A stretch of 64,000 bases of DNA, taken from contig JAPXFQ010001527.1 of NCBI GenBank assembly GCA_028564705.1, positions 571,001 through 635,000 on the forward strand. The letters are read 5' to 3'. Below, piece after piece: positions 45,478-56,748 of this stretch. This DNA is from Apricaphanius iberus (Eukaryota > Chordata > Actinopteri > Cyprinodontiformes > Aphaniidae). The notes beneath the pieces were generated by a model. That model was not told where the DNA came from, made no database searches, and saw nothing but the letters and a program-made list of their open reading frames with translations. The translations under genes and the position numbers were made by a program. Positions within the stretch are counted from its first letter, which is position 1; the number at the start of each line of letters is the position of its first letter.

Positions 45478-47035
45478 TTCAATTCACTTTTATTTCTATA
45501 ACGCCAATTCACAACAAATGTCATCTCAAGGCACTTTACAACAAAAGTCATTTCAATACAATTATACAAACATTCCAATCAGTTAAACGTTTTCTATGCA
45601 AGGAATCCCAGTAGATTGCAAGCATATTGGTTACCGGGAGCGTCGTAGCTGAGCAGGGTACCAGACCAGGTGGAGCTTCTATGGAGAGAAAAACACAGAG
45701 AAAACAAGCTCAAGTTACAGCAAAAAATAAATTTGGAGAGTAGTAGGAGAGAAAAGTAGAAGAGAGAAGAAAAGTGGTCAGTCTGTCCTCCAACAGTCTA
45801 GACCTATAGCAGCATAACTACAAAAATAGCTCAGGATAACCTAAGCCATTCTAACTATAAGCTTTATCAAAAAGGAAGGTTTTAAGCCTAGTCTTAAAAA
45901 CAGACAGAGTATCTGCCTCGTGGACTAAAACTGGGAGCTGGTTCCACAGGAGAGGAGCCTGACAACTAAAAGATCTGCCTCCTATTCTACTTTTAGAAAT
46001 CCTAGGAACTACCAGTAGACCTGCATTCTGAGAACAAAGTGCTCTGCTAGTAACATATGGAACAATCAGATCTCTAATGTACGATGGAGCTGATTATTAA
46101 GGGCTTTATACGTAAGTAGGAGGATCTTAAACTATATTCTGGATTTAACAGGGAGTCAATGGAGAGAAGCCAAAACAGGAGAAATGTGATCTCTCTTTTT
46201 AATATTCATCAGAACTCTGGTTCTGGATCAACTGAAGGCTGTAAATTGGTTTTTGTGGACATCCTGATAATAAGGAATTACAGTAGTCCAGCCTGGAAGT
46301 AACAAATAGATGGACTAGTTTCTCTGCATCACTCCTGGACAGGATGTTTCTAATTTTAGCAAAATTCTGGAGGTGAAAGAAAGAAATCTTGGAAACCTGT
46401 TTAATATGGGATTTAAATGTCATGTCTCTGTCAACAATTACACCAAGGTTTTTTACATTATTACCAGAGGCCAAATTAATTCCCTCCAGATGAAGTGATT
46501 GATTTAGCAGTTTCGTTTTTAAAACTTCTGGTCCAAAGACAACAACTTCTGTCTGAAGTAGAAAATTCAGAGTCATCCAGGTTTTTATGTCTTCCAGACA
46601 TGCCTGTAATCTATCTAACATATTGGTTTCATCAGGTTTTATGGATAAATATAATTGTGTATCATCAGCATAACTGTGGAAATTCATATCATGTTGTTTA
46701 ATTATTTTACCAATTGGAAGCATATATATAGTAAAGAGAATCGGTCCAAGCACAGAACCCTGTGGTACTCCACAAATAACCCTTGAGTGTGAAGAAAAAT
46801 TATCATTGAGATGAACAAACTGGAATCTGTCGGACAGATATGATTTAAACCAGCCTAGTGCTGTTCCCTTTCTAAGAGAATATTATGATCGACTGTGTCA
46901 ATAAGACCAGAACAGTCACAAATCCATTGTCTGAGGCCATTAGAACATCATTGGTAACTTTCACCAGTGCTGTTTCAGTGCTATGATGAGCTCTAAAACC
47001 TGACTGAAACTAGCCAAAAATCATCAATATCAATT
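45478..47035 (-). mobile_element. L2/CR1-type LINE copy, decayed
   Basis: The 3' end (TTTATTTCTATAACGCC, CTCAAGGCACTTTACAA) is at low coordinates. The - strand frame 46199-46753 retains [25 protein letters not shown] and downstream [19 protein letters not shown] reverse transcriptase motifs. Relative to the copy at 52.6-55.1 kb it has small deletions within the RT frame (for example after FLL) and frameshifts above 46753, so it is inactive. The 5' part, including the endonuclease, is missing. Confidence 0.85.
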
Positions 47036-47781
47036 CAAGTCTGTTAAAATTGGCCCCCTCTCCCAGATTCCAAATCTTTGTTGTAAGACTTGACAGTGAT
47101 GGCAGGAAGAGGGGCCCCTAAATCATAATCTTCTTGAGGACCCATAAAACCTTGGGCCAGCCCTGCATGCACCAGGAATAGCAGGTTATTTGATTACACA
47201 CATATTCCTGTAACTTTCAGCAAAACAGTACGACTGCTGCTATGATTAATAATAGTGGTAATAATGGACTTGTTGAAGAACTAAAAGGCTCCAGCGGAGC
47301 TGCTGGTCATCGCAGGGAACAGTGAGGTATGCAGAGAGGATCCCTCCAATCAGGACTTGTGCAGGTCTAGGGTCAGCTATCATCTCTGCAGACCCTACAC
47401 ATCCTGGACACAAATCGTTTAGACTTTCACCTTCAGGACGGCGCTATAGAGAGTTTTTCCCCCACAGATTTTCTCTCCGATGAGCTCAGATGCCGGGCAT
47501 ACTTGGCGCTAATTCAACCTTTTCTTCACCGCTAGTAGAAACACTTAATACATATTTCAACGAAATAATAAAAAAAATTATTTCAACTTTTTATATATAT
47601 ATTTGTTTAAAATGTGTTCATCCAGAGCAAAGGGGAACTCATTTCAGACTCCTCGTCTGAGTGATGAAGTTACATCGAAAAGCGCTTCAGCAAAGTACTC
47701 AAAGGCTACACACTTGTGCAATAATGCCTTTCAACGGCTTTGTTTGTGTTTTTGTGGTGTTGTGCAGGAAATGGTCGACAT
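47036..47781. other. intergenic sequence, repeat fragments only
   Basis: CCTTGGGCCAGCCCTGCATG near 47150 resembles an end of the CAGGGCCGG-type element seen at 50642. The remainder has no ORF or boundary I can support. Confidence 0.35.
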
Positions 47782-48124
47782 TATGGGTGTCAAACTCATC
47801 TCCATTTTGGGCCACATCAAGATCACAAATGTCCTCAGAAAGTATTGATAGAATCATCTTTAAAAATGCGTCAAAATATAAATAAATATCTCTCTCTGCA
47901 TTTGACAGGTACTTCTTAAAATTAAATAACACTGAATATCTTTTCACAATGATGTGATTGATGAATAATCATATAAACTCTGATTTGAATTGAATGATAA
48001 AATACTTAGGTGCACGCAAATCTTACTTCAAGTTGCTATTCATATGGTCTTCTAGAGTTCAGAGGGCCTCACAAAGTGTTTTGGTGGGCAGGATTTGGCC
48101 CCCGGGCCTCGAGTTTGACACCTG
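47782..48124. mobile_element. hAT-like MITE (GGTGTCAAACTC type)
   Basis: Ends TATGGGTGTCAAACTCATC and (on -) CAGGTGTCAAACTCGAGGCC are inverted repeats, followed inward by GGGCCACATC and (on -) GGCCAAATCC. This is the terminus of an abundant vertebrate hAT family. 343 bp, no ORF. Confidence 0.7.
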
Positions 48125-48209
48125 TGCTCTACATGGATGATGTGGGTCTAGTTGTGGTGAAGTCATGTTCCAAATAAGTCATTTTGCTTTGGTTTTAAAG
48201 GCTAACAAC

Positions 48210-49492
48210 TAGGGATGCACCGACATCGATACTGCTATCGGGACAGATACCTTTCTTATGTACTGTAACATCGGTATCATGAACTGACACTTAAAATGTG
48301 GAAACTCTGCAATGATTTCACACAAAATGCTTATTTTTCACTTGAAATTTTAGTTTTTTGGTCATTTCTATTAATTATTTGTATTTATTTTTTTGTTTTA
48401 AAACTTATCTCATTAATTTAAAAAAAACAGAACTGTATTTATTTTTATTTTTAAAACTTCTCATTAATTCAGAAAAACAGAGCTGAATTTATAATTATTT
48501 TTAAAACGTATCTCATTAATTCAGAAAAACAGAGTGGTATTTATTTTTATTTTTAAAACTTCTCAGTAATTCAGAAAAACAGAGCGGGATTTGTTTTTGT
48601 TTTTTAAACTTATCTCATTAATTCAGAAAAACAGAGCGTAATTTAAATTTATGTTTAAAATGTATCTAATTAATTCAGAAAAACAGAGTGGAATTTTTTT
48701 TTTTAAACGTATCTCATTAATTCAGAAAAACAGAGTGGGATTTTTTTTTTACAATGTATCTCATTAATTCAGAAAAACAGAACTGTATTTATTTTTGGTT
48801 TTAAAACTTCTCATTAATTCAGAAAAACAGAGCAGAATTTATATTTATTTTTAAATTGTATGTCATTAATTCAGAAAAACAGAGTGGGATTTATTTTATT
48901 TTTAAAACATATCTCATTAATTCAGAAAAACAGAACTGTATTTATTTTTTGTTTTAAAACTTCTCATTAATTCAGGAAAACAGAGCGGAATTTATATTTA
49001 TTTTTACAACGTATCTCATTAATTCAGAAAAACAGAGCGGTATTTGTTTTTGTTTTTAAAACTTATCTCACTAATTCAGAAAAACAGAGTGGAATTTATT
49101 TTTATTTATAAAAATTCTCATTAATTCAGAAAAACAGAGCGGTTTTTGCTTTTATTTTTAAAACTTCTCATTAATTCAGAAAAACATCGGTTTTTGTTTT
49201 TAAAACTTATCTCATTAATTCAGAAAAACAGTGAATTTTATTTTTATTTTTAAAACTTATCACATTAATTCAGAAAAACCGAGGTTTTTATTTTTTTCAA
49301 GTGAATGCAATAAATTTCCGTATATTTGTTGTAACAAGCAGAGAAAAAAATAAAACCTGTCTTCCAATTCATAGCGGGTTTTTTTTGTGTGTGGCAAAAG
49401 TAACGACATTGGTATTCGGTATCGGCAAGTAGTCAAATCCAAGTATCGGCATCGTATCTGTTTGAAAAAAACGTGCTATCGTTGCATCTCTA
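48210..49492. mobile_element. hAT-like MITE expanded by an internal minisatellite
   Basis: Left end TAGGGATGCACCGAC and right end (on -) TAGAGATGCAACGATAGC are inverted repeats of the same family as 9300-9560 and 11263-11599. Flanks CTAACAAC and TGGACAAC agree at 5 of 8 bases. The interior from about 48400 to 49280 is about 17 copies of a roughly 50-bp unit with the constant core ATTAATTCAGAAAAACAGAG. The family is normally only 260-340 bp in this window. Confidence 0.8.
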
Positions 49493-50641
49493 TGGACAAC
49501 TGTCATCTTTGGCAGTTTTTTTGTGGATTAAATCAAATTTTTTCTGTGTGGTTGTTCACACTATAACTAAAACGCGACAACAAACAGTTTGCAGTATGAC
49601 CAATTCATGGCTCTGAAGTGTTCCTTAGATTATACATCTGTCTTTTGTCAGTGACTAACATGCGATTTAATGTGACATGACCAGGGCCGACCCAAAGATT
49701 TATGGGGCCCTTAGGGCCCCCCCCCACTAACAGTAATTCGGTCAAGATTTGGTCTAATCCGGGAGAGGAGGCCGAGTTTAACTGGATTGATCCTAAAATA
49801 AAATTGAGATGATGGGTTATTATTTTCTGAGAGAATCTGAGGCTCAAAAAACATGTTAAACTCGTAGCATCGGATGGTAACAAAGATAACACAACAACGA
49901 AGACTAAAAAGCAATTAAAAACCAATGCAATAATTTTTTTTATGTGGGGAAAAAAGTATGAAAATTATTAAGAATTTAATGGGAATATATTTTAATTTCT
50001 TTGAATTATAATACATTTAAATTAAAGAAAATAATCGGATTTACTTCCAGATATAAAAGTGATCTGGGTAGAGTTTTAAAAAATTCCAATACTGGAAAAA
50101 AGTTGGATTTGACGCCCTTATGCTTAATTTGTTATCATAAATATGTGATTTATTATTGTATCTACAAATCAAACCACCATGGAGCCATTTGGAAAGATGT
50201 GACAACGAGCGAGTAAAATAAAACCTGTTTTTGTTTCAAAGCAGAGAAAATCTGCAGCGTTTGCTTGGAAGCGGCCTGTTAAAGCGGCGCTTTACATGTG
50301 AAATAAGATGCAGCTGCTGAGACAATCAGCGCCGTCAGCGGCCCATTGATCGGCCTCGGCGTGCTTCAGCAGCCATTTACATAGATGAGCTGAGCCCTCG
50401 CTCAGGAATGCAGCTGTCGTTGTGGGAGCCGTCAGAGGTCAGAGGTCAGGCTGCTGCTGAGGTGAGAACTGCTCAGGTGGAAACAGGAAGCGGCAAAAAA
50501 CGTGGGCTGCAGATCGACTACAAGGTCGCTGTGGAAACAGAAGATCCAGGATTTGATTGGCTGCATGGTTTGATCGGGAACGGAGGAAGAAATTCATCGA
50601 GAAGGAAAAAGTATTTAATCGTATGAGACTTTATAAAGTGT
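49493..50641. other. intergenic sequence with a TIR-element fragment
   Basis: CAGGGCCGACCCAAAGATTTATGGGGCCC at about 49681-49710 matches the left end of the element starting at 50642, so a related partial copy lies here. A C10 run is at about 49718. 50230-50640 is GC-richer with short open frames lacking homology. Confidence 0.4.
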
Positions 50642-51217
50642 CAGGGCCGGACCAAAGTCTTATGGGGCCTTAAGCAGATTTTTTACTCACGGTGTTTCAA
50701 TAAAGATTTGATCTAATCTGGGAATGTAGAGTTTATTTAGCTGATCCTAAAAATCAATCAGGGCTAAATGTTCATATTATCTGAGAAAATCTGGAGCTCA
50801 AACAAAACAGAAAAGTTAAACTAAAGCATCAAATTAAAACAACGGTAACACAAGAAACACTGTTTATTAAAAATAATCTTTAAATATTATTTTAATTTAA
50901 TTTAAAATGTAAACATAATTAACATTTAACAGTTAAAAAAGGTATAGTATATATATTTTTATTCATTTAAATGTATTTAAATTAAATATTTTGGCAACAT
51001 TTTTTAACATTTTAAAAATTAAAAACAACTAATAAAATAATTCATAGGAAAGAAACTTGCCTAGTTAATACACAATTGAATTTTCTAAAATGATGTAAAC
51101 TGAAATTAAAAAACGTAGTAATAATCACATTTTAACATCTATAGTCTATGTTCAATTTAAGCATTTATTGGGAGCGCCAAGCAACTGCTTGGTTGGGTTA
51201 TGCCTTGGGCCGGCTCG
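50642..51217. mobile_element. TIR element (CAGGGCCGGACCAAAG type)
   Basis: Left end CAGGGCCGGACCAAAG and right end (on -) CGAGCCGGCCCAAGGCATAAC are imperfect inverted repeats enclosing AT-rich sequence without ORFs. The target duplication is unclear (TAAAGTGT against GCAAAGTT). Confidence 0.55.
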
Positions 51218-52200
51218 GCAAAGTTTAACAAGAAATATTACACAATCAAGCATGTTACATTAATACTGCTACATTTTTATGTAAAAAACAAAATGTATAA
51301 AACACAAAGAAGCAAATAAAGGAACAAACATATTTTTTGGGTAAATGAAAGTTTTATATTTTTATTATTTAAAAAACAAAGAACAAAAACTGAAAGCTTC
51401 AATCGTGTGGAGCACGGTGGTGGAAGGTTGATGATTGGGGCTTTTTTTACACCTCGCAGGCATGGAGCCAACCATGAAGTCCTCTGTAAACCAAAGGATC
51501 CTAGAGTCAAATGTGAGGCCATCAGTGAAGCATTCTTAGCGCTTCCACTCACCGCTTTTCTCTATTTGGCTTCTTCCTTCATCAAGCATAAATAACAGGC
51601 GGTAATCTGTTGTGGTTTTGGTTGTTTGTCTGTTTTTTTAGTCTTCAGGCAAACTTTCCCGCCAGTAATGCTAAGAGCTGCAGCAGAAGTGTCAGCCTGA
51701 ATGTGGCCTTCTCATATGGAGCTCCTCACTTACCATCTGTATGGAGCTTTGGATCGTCAGGAGCTGGAGGAGGGTCGACACGTTTCCTTCAAATGCAGCG
51801 GCTGCTTTCTAAGGAGATTGCTCAATAAAGCGACTGATTGGACGGCCGTCTGCAGTGACGGTCCCGTTCATGTGGTTCTGAAACAACAACAAAGGAATAA
51901 AAGGTCCTCTTTAAAAGCTTTAAATCTTCCTCTTTACTCCAGCAGCAGCAGCATATGCAGCCTTTATGTAATCAGATTCAGCGAGAAATAAAAACCATTG
52001 AACATTTAGTTTTCAAATAAACACATTCATAAATATTAAAACATTTTTTCTTCTTTTTAATTTATACCCCACTATTTATAAATGAAACCTAAAATATATT
52101 TTTTTATTAGAAATCTTTGACTTCCCGTTTTCCTGGGGAATAAATATAGTGTGACACATATGGCCTGTTTCATCAGCTGCTCTTCACGATGGGAAAAGTG
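51218..52200. other. intergenic sequence, nothing certain recognised
   Basis: GTGGAGCACGGTGGTGGAAGG and CATGGAGCCAACC.. near 51405-51490 look like part of a dispersed repeat but no ends are visible. Short open frames (51610-51991) have no homology. Confidence 0.35.
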
Positions 52201-52203
52201 AGT

Positions 52204-52570
52204 TACTCCATCCAACCATCCATTCAACCAAACATCCAACCATCCATCCATCCAACCATCCATCCATCCATCCAACCATCCATCCATCCATCCATCCATC
52301 CATCCATCCAACCATCCATCCATCCATCCAACCAACCATCCATCCATCCAACCAACCATCCATCCATCCATTCATCCAAACATCATCCATCCATCCAGCC
52401 ATCCATCCATCCAACCAACCATCCATCCATCCATCCAACCATCCATCCATCCATCTAACCATCCATCCATCCACCAACCATCCATCGATCCATCCACCAA
52501 CCATCCATCGATCCATCCATCCATCCATCTAACCATCCAAACATCATCCATCCATCCATCCAACCAACCA
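52204..52570 (+). repeat. (ATCC)n array, proximal part
   Basis: Imperfect CATCCATCCAACC tetranucleotide array of about 370 bp, ending exactly at the LINE 3' end. All frames are open on both strands (HPSIQPS on +, WMDGWL on -); this is a property of the repeat. Confidence 0.95.
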
Positions 52571-53115
52571 ATTCAATTCAATTCAGTTTATTTATATAGC
52601 GCCATTTCACAACATATGTCATCTCAAGGCACTTTACAAAAAGAGTTATTACAATACAATGTTTAATGTAGAAATTACAGAACCACAGAAGATTGCGTCG
52701 TGGAATTCTCAGCAATCCCTCATACTGAGCAAGCATGCAGCGACAGTGGGAAGGAAAAACTCCCTTTTAACAGGAAGAAACCTCCGGCAGAACCAGGCTC
52801 AGCACAAGCGGTTATCTGCCGCGACCGTCTGTGGCTTGGAGAATACATAACAGAGACACAGAAAGAGCAATAGAACTGATGCAGAAGTTTGTTGCAGGAC
52901 GTGGAGAATTTTCCGTCACTGCAATGCCATCTTAGTCAGGGTCGTCAAGCAGGGCTAATCCGGAGCACCTACTATAATAGAAAACAGGTTAGTGCTTGAA
53001 TTGACAGCACATCATGCAGTTGGGGAGAAGTAGGAGAGAAAGTAGGAACAGACCCTAATAATGTCCTCCAACAGCCTAGCCTAAAGCAGCATAGCTACTA
53101 ACATTAACCTGTCTC

Positions 53116-53616
53116 CTAGCTACTAGGAGACCTGGCTACCAACACTCTGTCTGAGTCCTCCTGACCCGTGGACGGTGTAGGGCCGGTAACGGCCCCCGTC
53201 ATGCCGGGGTCTTCTCGGAGTCGGGTTGTTTGAGAATGCAGCCCAAAGTGGGTGGTAAACTCCATCTAAGGCTAAATACCGGCACGAGACCGATAGTCGA
53301 CAACTATCTTAAGGAAAAATAGACAGAACTGAGAGGACAGAGTTGAAGAGGGCGAGAAACGTTTAAGAGATAAACGGGTGGGGTCCGCACAGTCTGCCCA
53401 GGGGATTCAACCCGGCAGGTAATGGGCGGCCGCACTGTGCGGGAGGATCCCCTTGAGGGACCTCTCTCCGGCGCTGGCTGGCCCCTGTGGGGCACATTTC
53501 TTCCGCGGCGGTAAGCCGCGACCGGCTCCGGATCTTTACCTGGCTTACATTAATCTATCTCTACCTAGCTACTCTACCTCTTCCTATCTCTTCCTAACTT
53601 TTGACACTCTGCCTGA
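53116..53616. mobile_element. 501-bp insert carrying the 28S fragment, 21-bp flanking repeat
   Basis: A perfect 21-bp direct repeat starting CTACTAACATTAACC flanks the insert (53095-53115 and 53617-53637). The LINE copy at 45478 lacks the corresponding sequence: there only about 60 bp separate the homologous CAGCATAACTAC and TATAAGCTTT. Besides the rRNA part, the insert has pyrimidine-rich CTACCT/CTTCCTA sequence. There is no A-rich tail. Confidence 0.6.
53152..53532 (+). pseudogene. 28S rRNA-derived fragment
   Basis: Sense-strand similarity to the 5' third of vertebrate 28S rRNA, around the start of the D2 domain: CCGTGGACGGTGTAGGGCC, GAATGCAGCCCAAAGTGGG, GGTGGTAAACTCCATCTAAG, AATACCGGCACGAGACCGAT, AAACGGGTGGGGTCCGC, GGGGATTCAACCCGGC and, after a shortened variable loop, CATTTCTTCCGCGGCGG and CGCGACCGGCTCCGG. 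It has many substitutions and small deletions compared with functional rRNA (for example around 53305-53340), so it is a non-functional copy. It lies antisense to the surrounding LINE. Confidence 0.88.
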
Positions 53617-53685
53617 CTACTAACATTAACCTGTCTCTTCCTATCTACCTGTCTGACCTGACTCTAACTACCTATAAACATATCT

Positions 53686-55053
53686 CTAACTGTAAGCTTT
53701 GTCAAAGAGGAAAGTTTTTAGCCTAGTTTTAAAGATAGACAAATTGTCTGCTTCACGAACCAACCCTGGGAGCCGGTTCCATAGGAGGGGAGCCTGATAG
53801 CTGAAAGATCTGCCACCCATTCTACTTTTAGAAATCCTAGGAACTACCAGTAAACCTGCAGTCTGAGAGCGAAGGTCTCTGTTAGGAACATATGGAACAA
53901 TCAGGTCTCTTATGTATGATGGAGCTAGATTATTAAGGGCTTTATATGTCAGAAGGAGGATCTTGAATTCTATTCTAGATTTTACTGGGAGCCAGTGAAG
54001 AGAAGCTAAAACAGGGGAAATGTGATCTCTTCTTTTAATATTCATCAGAATCCTAGCAGCAGCATTTTGAACTAACTGAAGACTTTTAATTGTATTCTGT
54101 GGACTACCTGATAATAGACAGTTACAGTAATCCAGCCTTGAAGTAACAAAGGCATGGACTAGTTTTTCAGCATCATTCCTGGACAGGATGGTTCTAATTT
54201 TTGCAATATTCCTAAGGTGAAAAAAGGAAATCCTACAGACTTCTTTAATGTAAGTTCTAAATGACATATCTTGGTCAAAAATGACACCGAGGTTTTTTGC
54301 TTTATTACTGGAGGCTAATTTAATGCCGTCCAGGTGAAGGGGCTGACTAAGTAGTTTCTTTTTCAGAGCTTCTGGTCCAAAGACGACAACTTCTGTTTTA
54401 TCAGAATTTAGAAGCAAGAAGTTTAGAGTCATCCAAGTTTTTATGTCTTCCAGACATGCCTGTAGTCTACCTAACTGATTGGATTCATCAGGATTTATGG
54501 ATAGATATAGCTGTGTATCATCTGCGTAACTATGGAATTTTATCCCATGCTGCCTAATTATTTTACCAATAGGAAGCATATATATAGTAAAGAGAATCGG
54601 CCCAAGCACTGAACCCTGTGGTACTCCGCAAGTAACTATTGAGGTTGAGGAAGATCTATTGTTTACCTGAACAAACTGAAATCTGTTAGACAAATAAGAT
54701 TTAAACCAACCTAGTGCTGTTCCTATTATACCGACACTTTGAAGCCTTTCTATGAGAATATTGTGATCAACAGTGTCAAAGGCAGCACTGAGATCTAACA
54801 GGACCAGAATGGTCACCAGTCCATTGTCTGAGGCTATGAGAATATCATTAGTAACCTTCACCAGAGCTGTTTCAGTGCTGTGATGAGCTCTAAAGCCTGA
54901 CTGAAACTTCTCAAACAGCTCATTATTGTTTAAATGCTCACATATCTGGTGTGCAACTATTTTCTCAAGAATTTTAGATAAGAAGGGAAGATTAGATATC
55001 GGTCTATAGTTAATTAAGTCGTTTTGATCAAGAGAGGGTTTCTTAACCCTCTT
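53686..55053 (-). CDS. LINE ORF2 C-terminal part: reverse transcriptase, open
   Basis: About 455 codons without a stop. RT motifs in order: [72 protein letters not shown] (the catalytic YADD), [13 protein letters not shown] and a C-terminal block ending [15 protein letters not shown]. This resembles L2/CR1-group (Jockey superfamily) elements of fish. The open frame runs on beyond 55053 into the ATCC array as WMDG repeats, which are not part of the protein. No start codon belongs to the LINE in this copy. An intact frame implies a fairly recent insertion. Confidence 0.85.
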   Translation of the reverse strand, partial: KRVKKPSLDQNDLINYRPISNLPFLSKILEKIVAHQICEHLNNNELFEKFQSGFRAHHSTETALVKVTNDILIASDNGLVTILVLLDLSAAFDTVDHNILIERLQSVGIIGTALGWFKSYLSNRFQFVQVNNRSSSTSIVTCGVPQGSVLGPILFTIYMLPIGKIIRQHGIKFHSYADDTQLYLSINPDESNQLGRLQACLEDIKTWMTLNFLLLNSDKTEVVVFGPEALKKKLLSQPLHLDGIKLASSNKAKNLGVIFDQDMSFRTYIKEVCRISFFHLRNIAKIRTILSRNDAEKLVHAFVTSRLDYCNCLLSGSPQNTIKSLQLVQNAAARILMNIKRRDHISPVLASLHWLPVKSRIEFKILLLTYKALNNLAPSYIRDLIVPYVPNRDLRSQTAGLLVVPRISKSRMGGRSFSYQAPLLWNRLPGLVREADNLSIFKTRLKTFLFDKAYS

Positions 55054-56748
55054 AACCAACCATCCATCCATCCAACCATCCATCCATCCATCCACCCACC
55101 AACCATCCATCCATCCATCCATCCACCAACCAACACACCATCCACCCATCACACACCCCACCATCCCATCCACCATCCACCACCATCCCATCCATCCATC
55201 CATCCATCCAACCATCCATCCAACCAACCATCCATCCATCCATCCATCCATCCAACCATCCATCCAACCATCCATCTAACCATCCATCCATCCACCAACC
55301 AACCATCCAACCATCCATCCATCCAACCATCCATCCATCCACCAACCATCCATCCATCCAACCATCCATCCAACCATCCATCCATCCATCCATCCAACCA
55401 TCCATCCACAAACCATCCATCCAACCAACCATCCACAAACCATCCATCCAACCAACCATCCATCCATCCATCATCCAACCATCCATCCACTCACCCATCC
55501 ACCATCCATCCAACCAACTATCCATCCATCCATCCATCCATCCAGCATCCAACCAAACATCCATCCATCATCAAACTATCCATCCATCCATCCATCCATT
55601 CATCCATCGATCCATCCATCCACCCATCCATCCAAACATCATCCATCCATCCATCCATCTAACCATCCATCCATCCATCTAACCATCCAAACATCATCCA
55701 TCCATCCATCCAACCATCCATCCATCCAATCATCCATCCAACCATCCATCCATCCATCCAACCATCCATCCACCAACCATCCATCCATCCATCCATCCAA
55801 CCATCCATCCAACCAACCATCCATCCATCCATCCATCAAACCATCCAACCTACCATCCATCCAGCCAACCATCCATCCATCCAGCCATCCCTCCATCCAT
55901 CCAACCATCCAACCATCCATCCATCCATCTAACCATCCATCCAACCATCCATCCAACCATCCATCCATCCATTCATCCATCCATCCAACCATCCATCTAA
56001 CCATCCATCCATCCACCAACCAACCATCCAACCATCCATCCATCCATCCATCCACCATCCATCCAACCAACTATCCATCCATCCATCCACCATACAACCA
56101 AACATCCATCCATCATCAAACTATCCACCCATCCATCCAACCAAACATCCATCCATCCATCCAACCAACCATCCATCCACCATCCATCATCCATCCAACC
56201 ATCCATCCATCCATCCATCCATCCACCAACCATCCATCCATCCATCCATCCATCCAACCATCCATCCAACCATCCATCCAACCATCCATCCATCCACCAA
56301 CCAACCATCCAACCATCCATCCATCCATCCAACCACCAACCATCCATCCATCCATCCATCCATCCATCCATCCAACCATCCATCTAACCATCCATCCATC
56401 CACCAACCAACCATCCATCCATCCATCCATCCATCCATTCAACCATCCATCTAACCATCCATCCATCCACCAACCATCCAGCCATCCATCCATTCATCCA
56501 TCCATCCAACCATCCATCTAACCATCCATCCATCCACCAACCAACCATCCAACCATCCATCCATCCATCCATCCAACCATCCATCCACCAACCATCCATC
56601 TATCCATCCAACCATCCATCCATCCATCATCAAACTATCCACCCATCCATCCAACCAAACATCCATCCATCCATCCACCATCCAACCAAACATCCATCCA
56701 TCATCAAACCATCCAACCATCCATCCATCCATCCAACCATACATCCAT
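55054..56748 (+). repeat. (ATCC)n array, distal part
   Basis: About 1.7 kb of CATCCATCCAACC-type sequence with higher-order segments, for example blocks containing CATCATCAAACTATCC that recur near 55567, 56112 and 56625. Long open frames on both strands are repeat artefacts. Confidence 0.95.

Larger units (their letters stand above)
52571..55053 (-). mobile_element. 5'-truncated L2/CR1-type LINE with intact reverse transcriptase frame
   Basis: Begins at its 3' end with (ATTCA)n and TTTATTTATATAGCGCC, and is cut off at its 5' end within ORF2 at about 55053. It sits inside an ATCC array. AACCAACCA occurs at both junctions (52562-52570 and 55054-55062), but this is also array sequence. The 3' UTR of 1.1 kb includes the 28S-derived insert at 53116-53616. 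The endonuclease domain is missing, so the copy cannot move by itself. Confidence 0.88.

Noticed and set aside
48400..49280. Regular 50-bp repeats resembling a CRISPR array
   Set aside because: Spacers are near-identical low-complexity sequence, there are no cas genes, and the context is a fish genome; it is a tandem repeat inside a TIR element.
53152..53532. Functional rRNA gene
   Set aside because: Only a fragment near the start of the D2 region, with many changes and no flanking 28S sequence.
55024..56744. Many long ORFs on both strands (WMDG and HPSI repeats)
   Set aside because: They are direct translations of an ATCC array; all frames are open and there is no homology or unique sequence.
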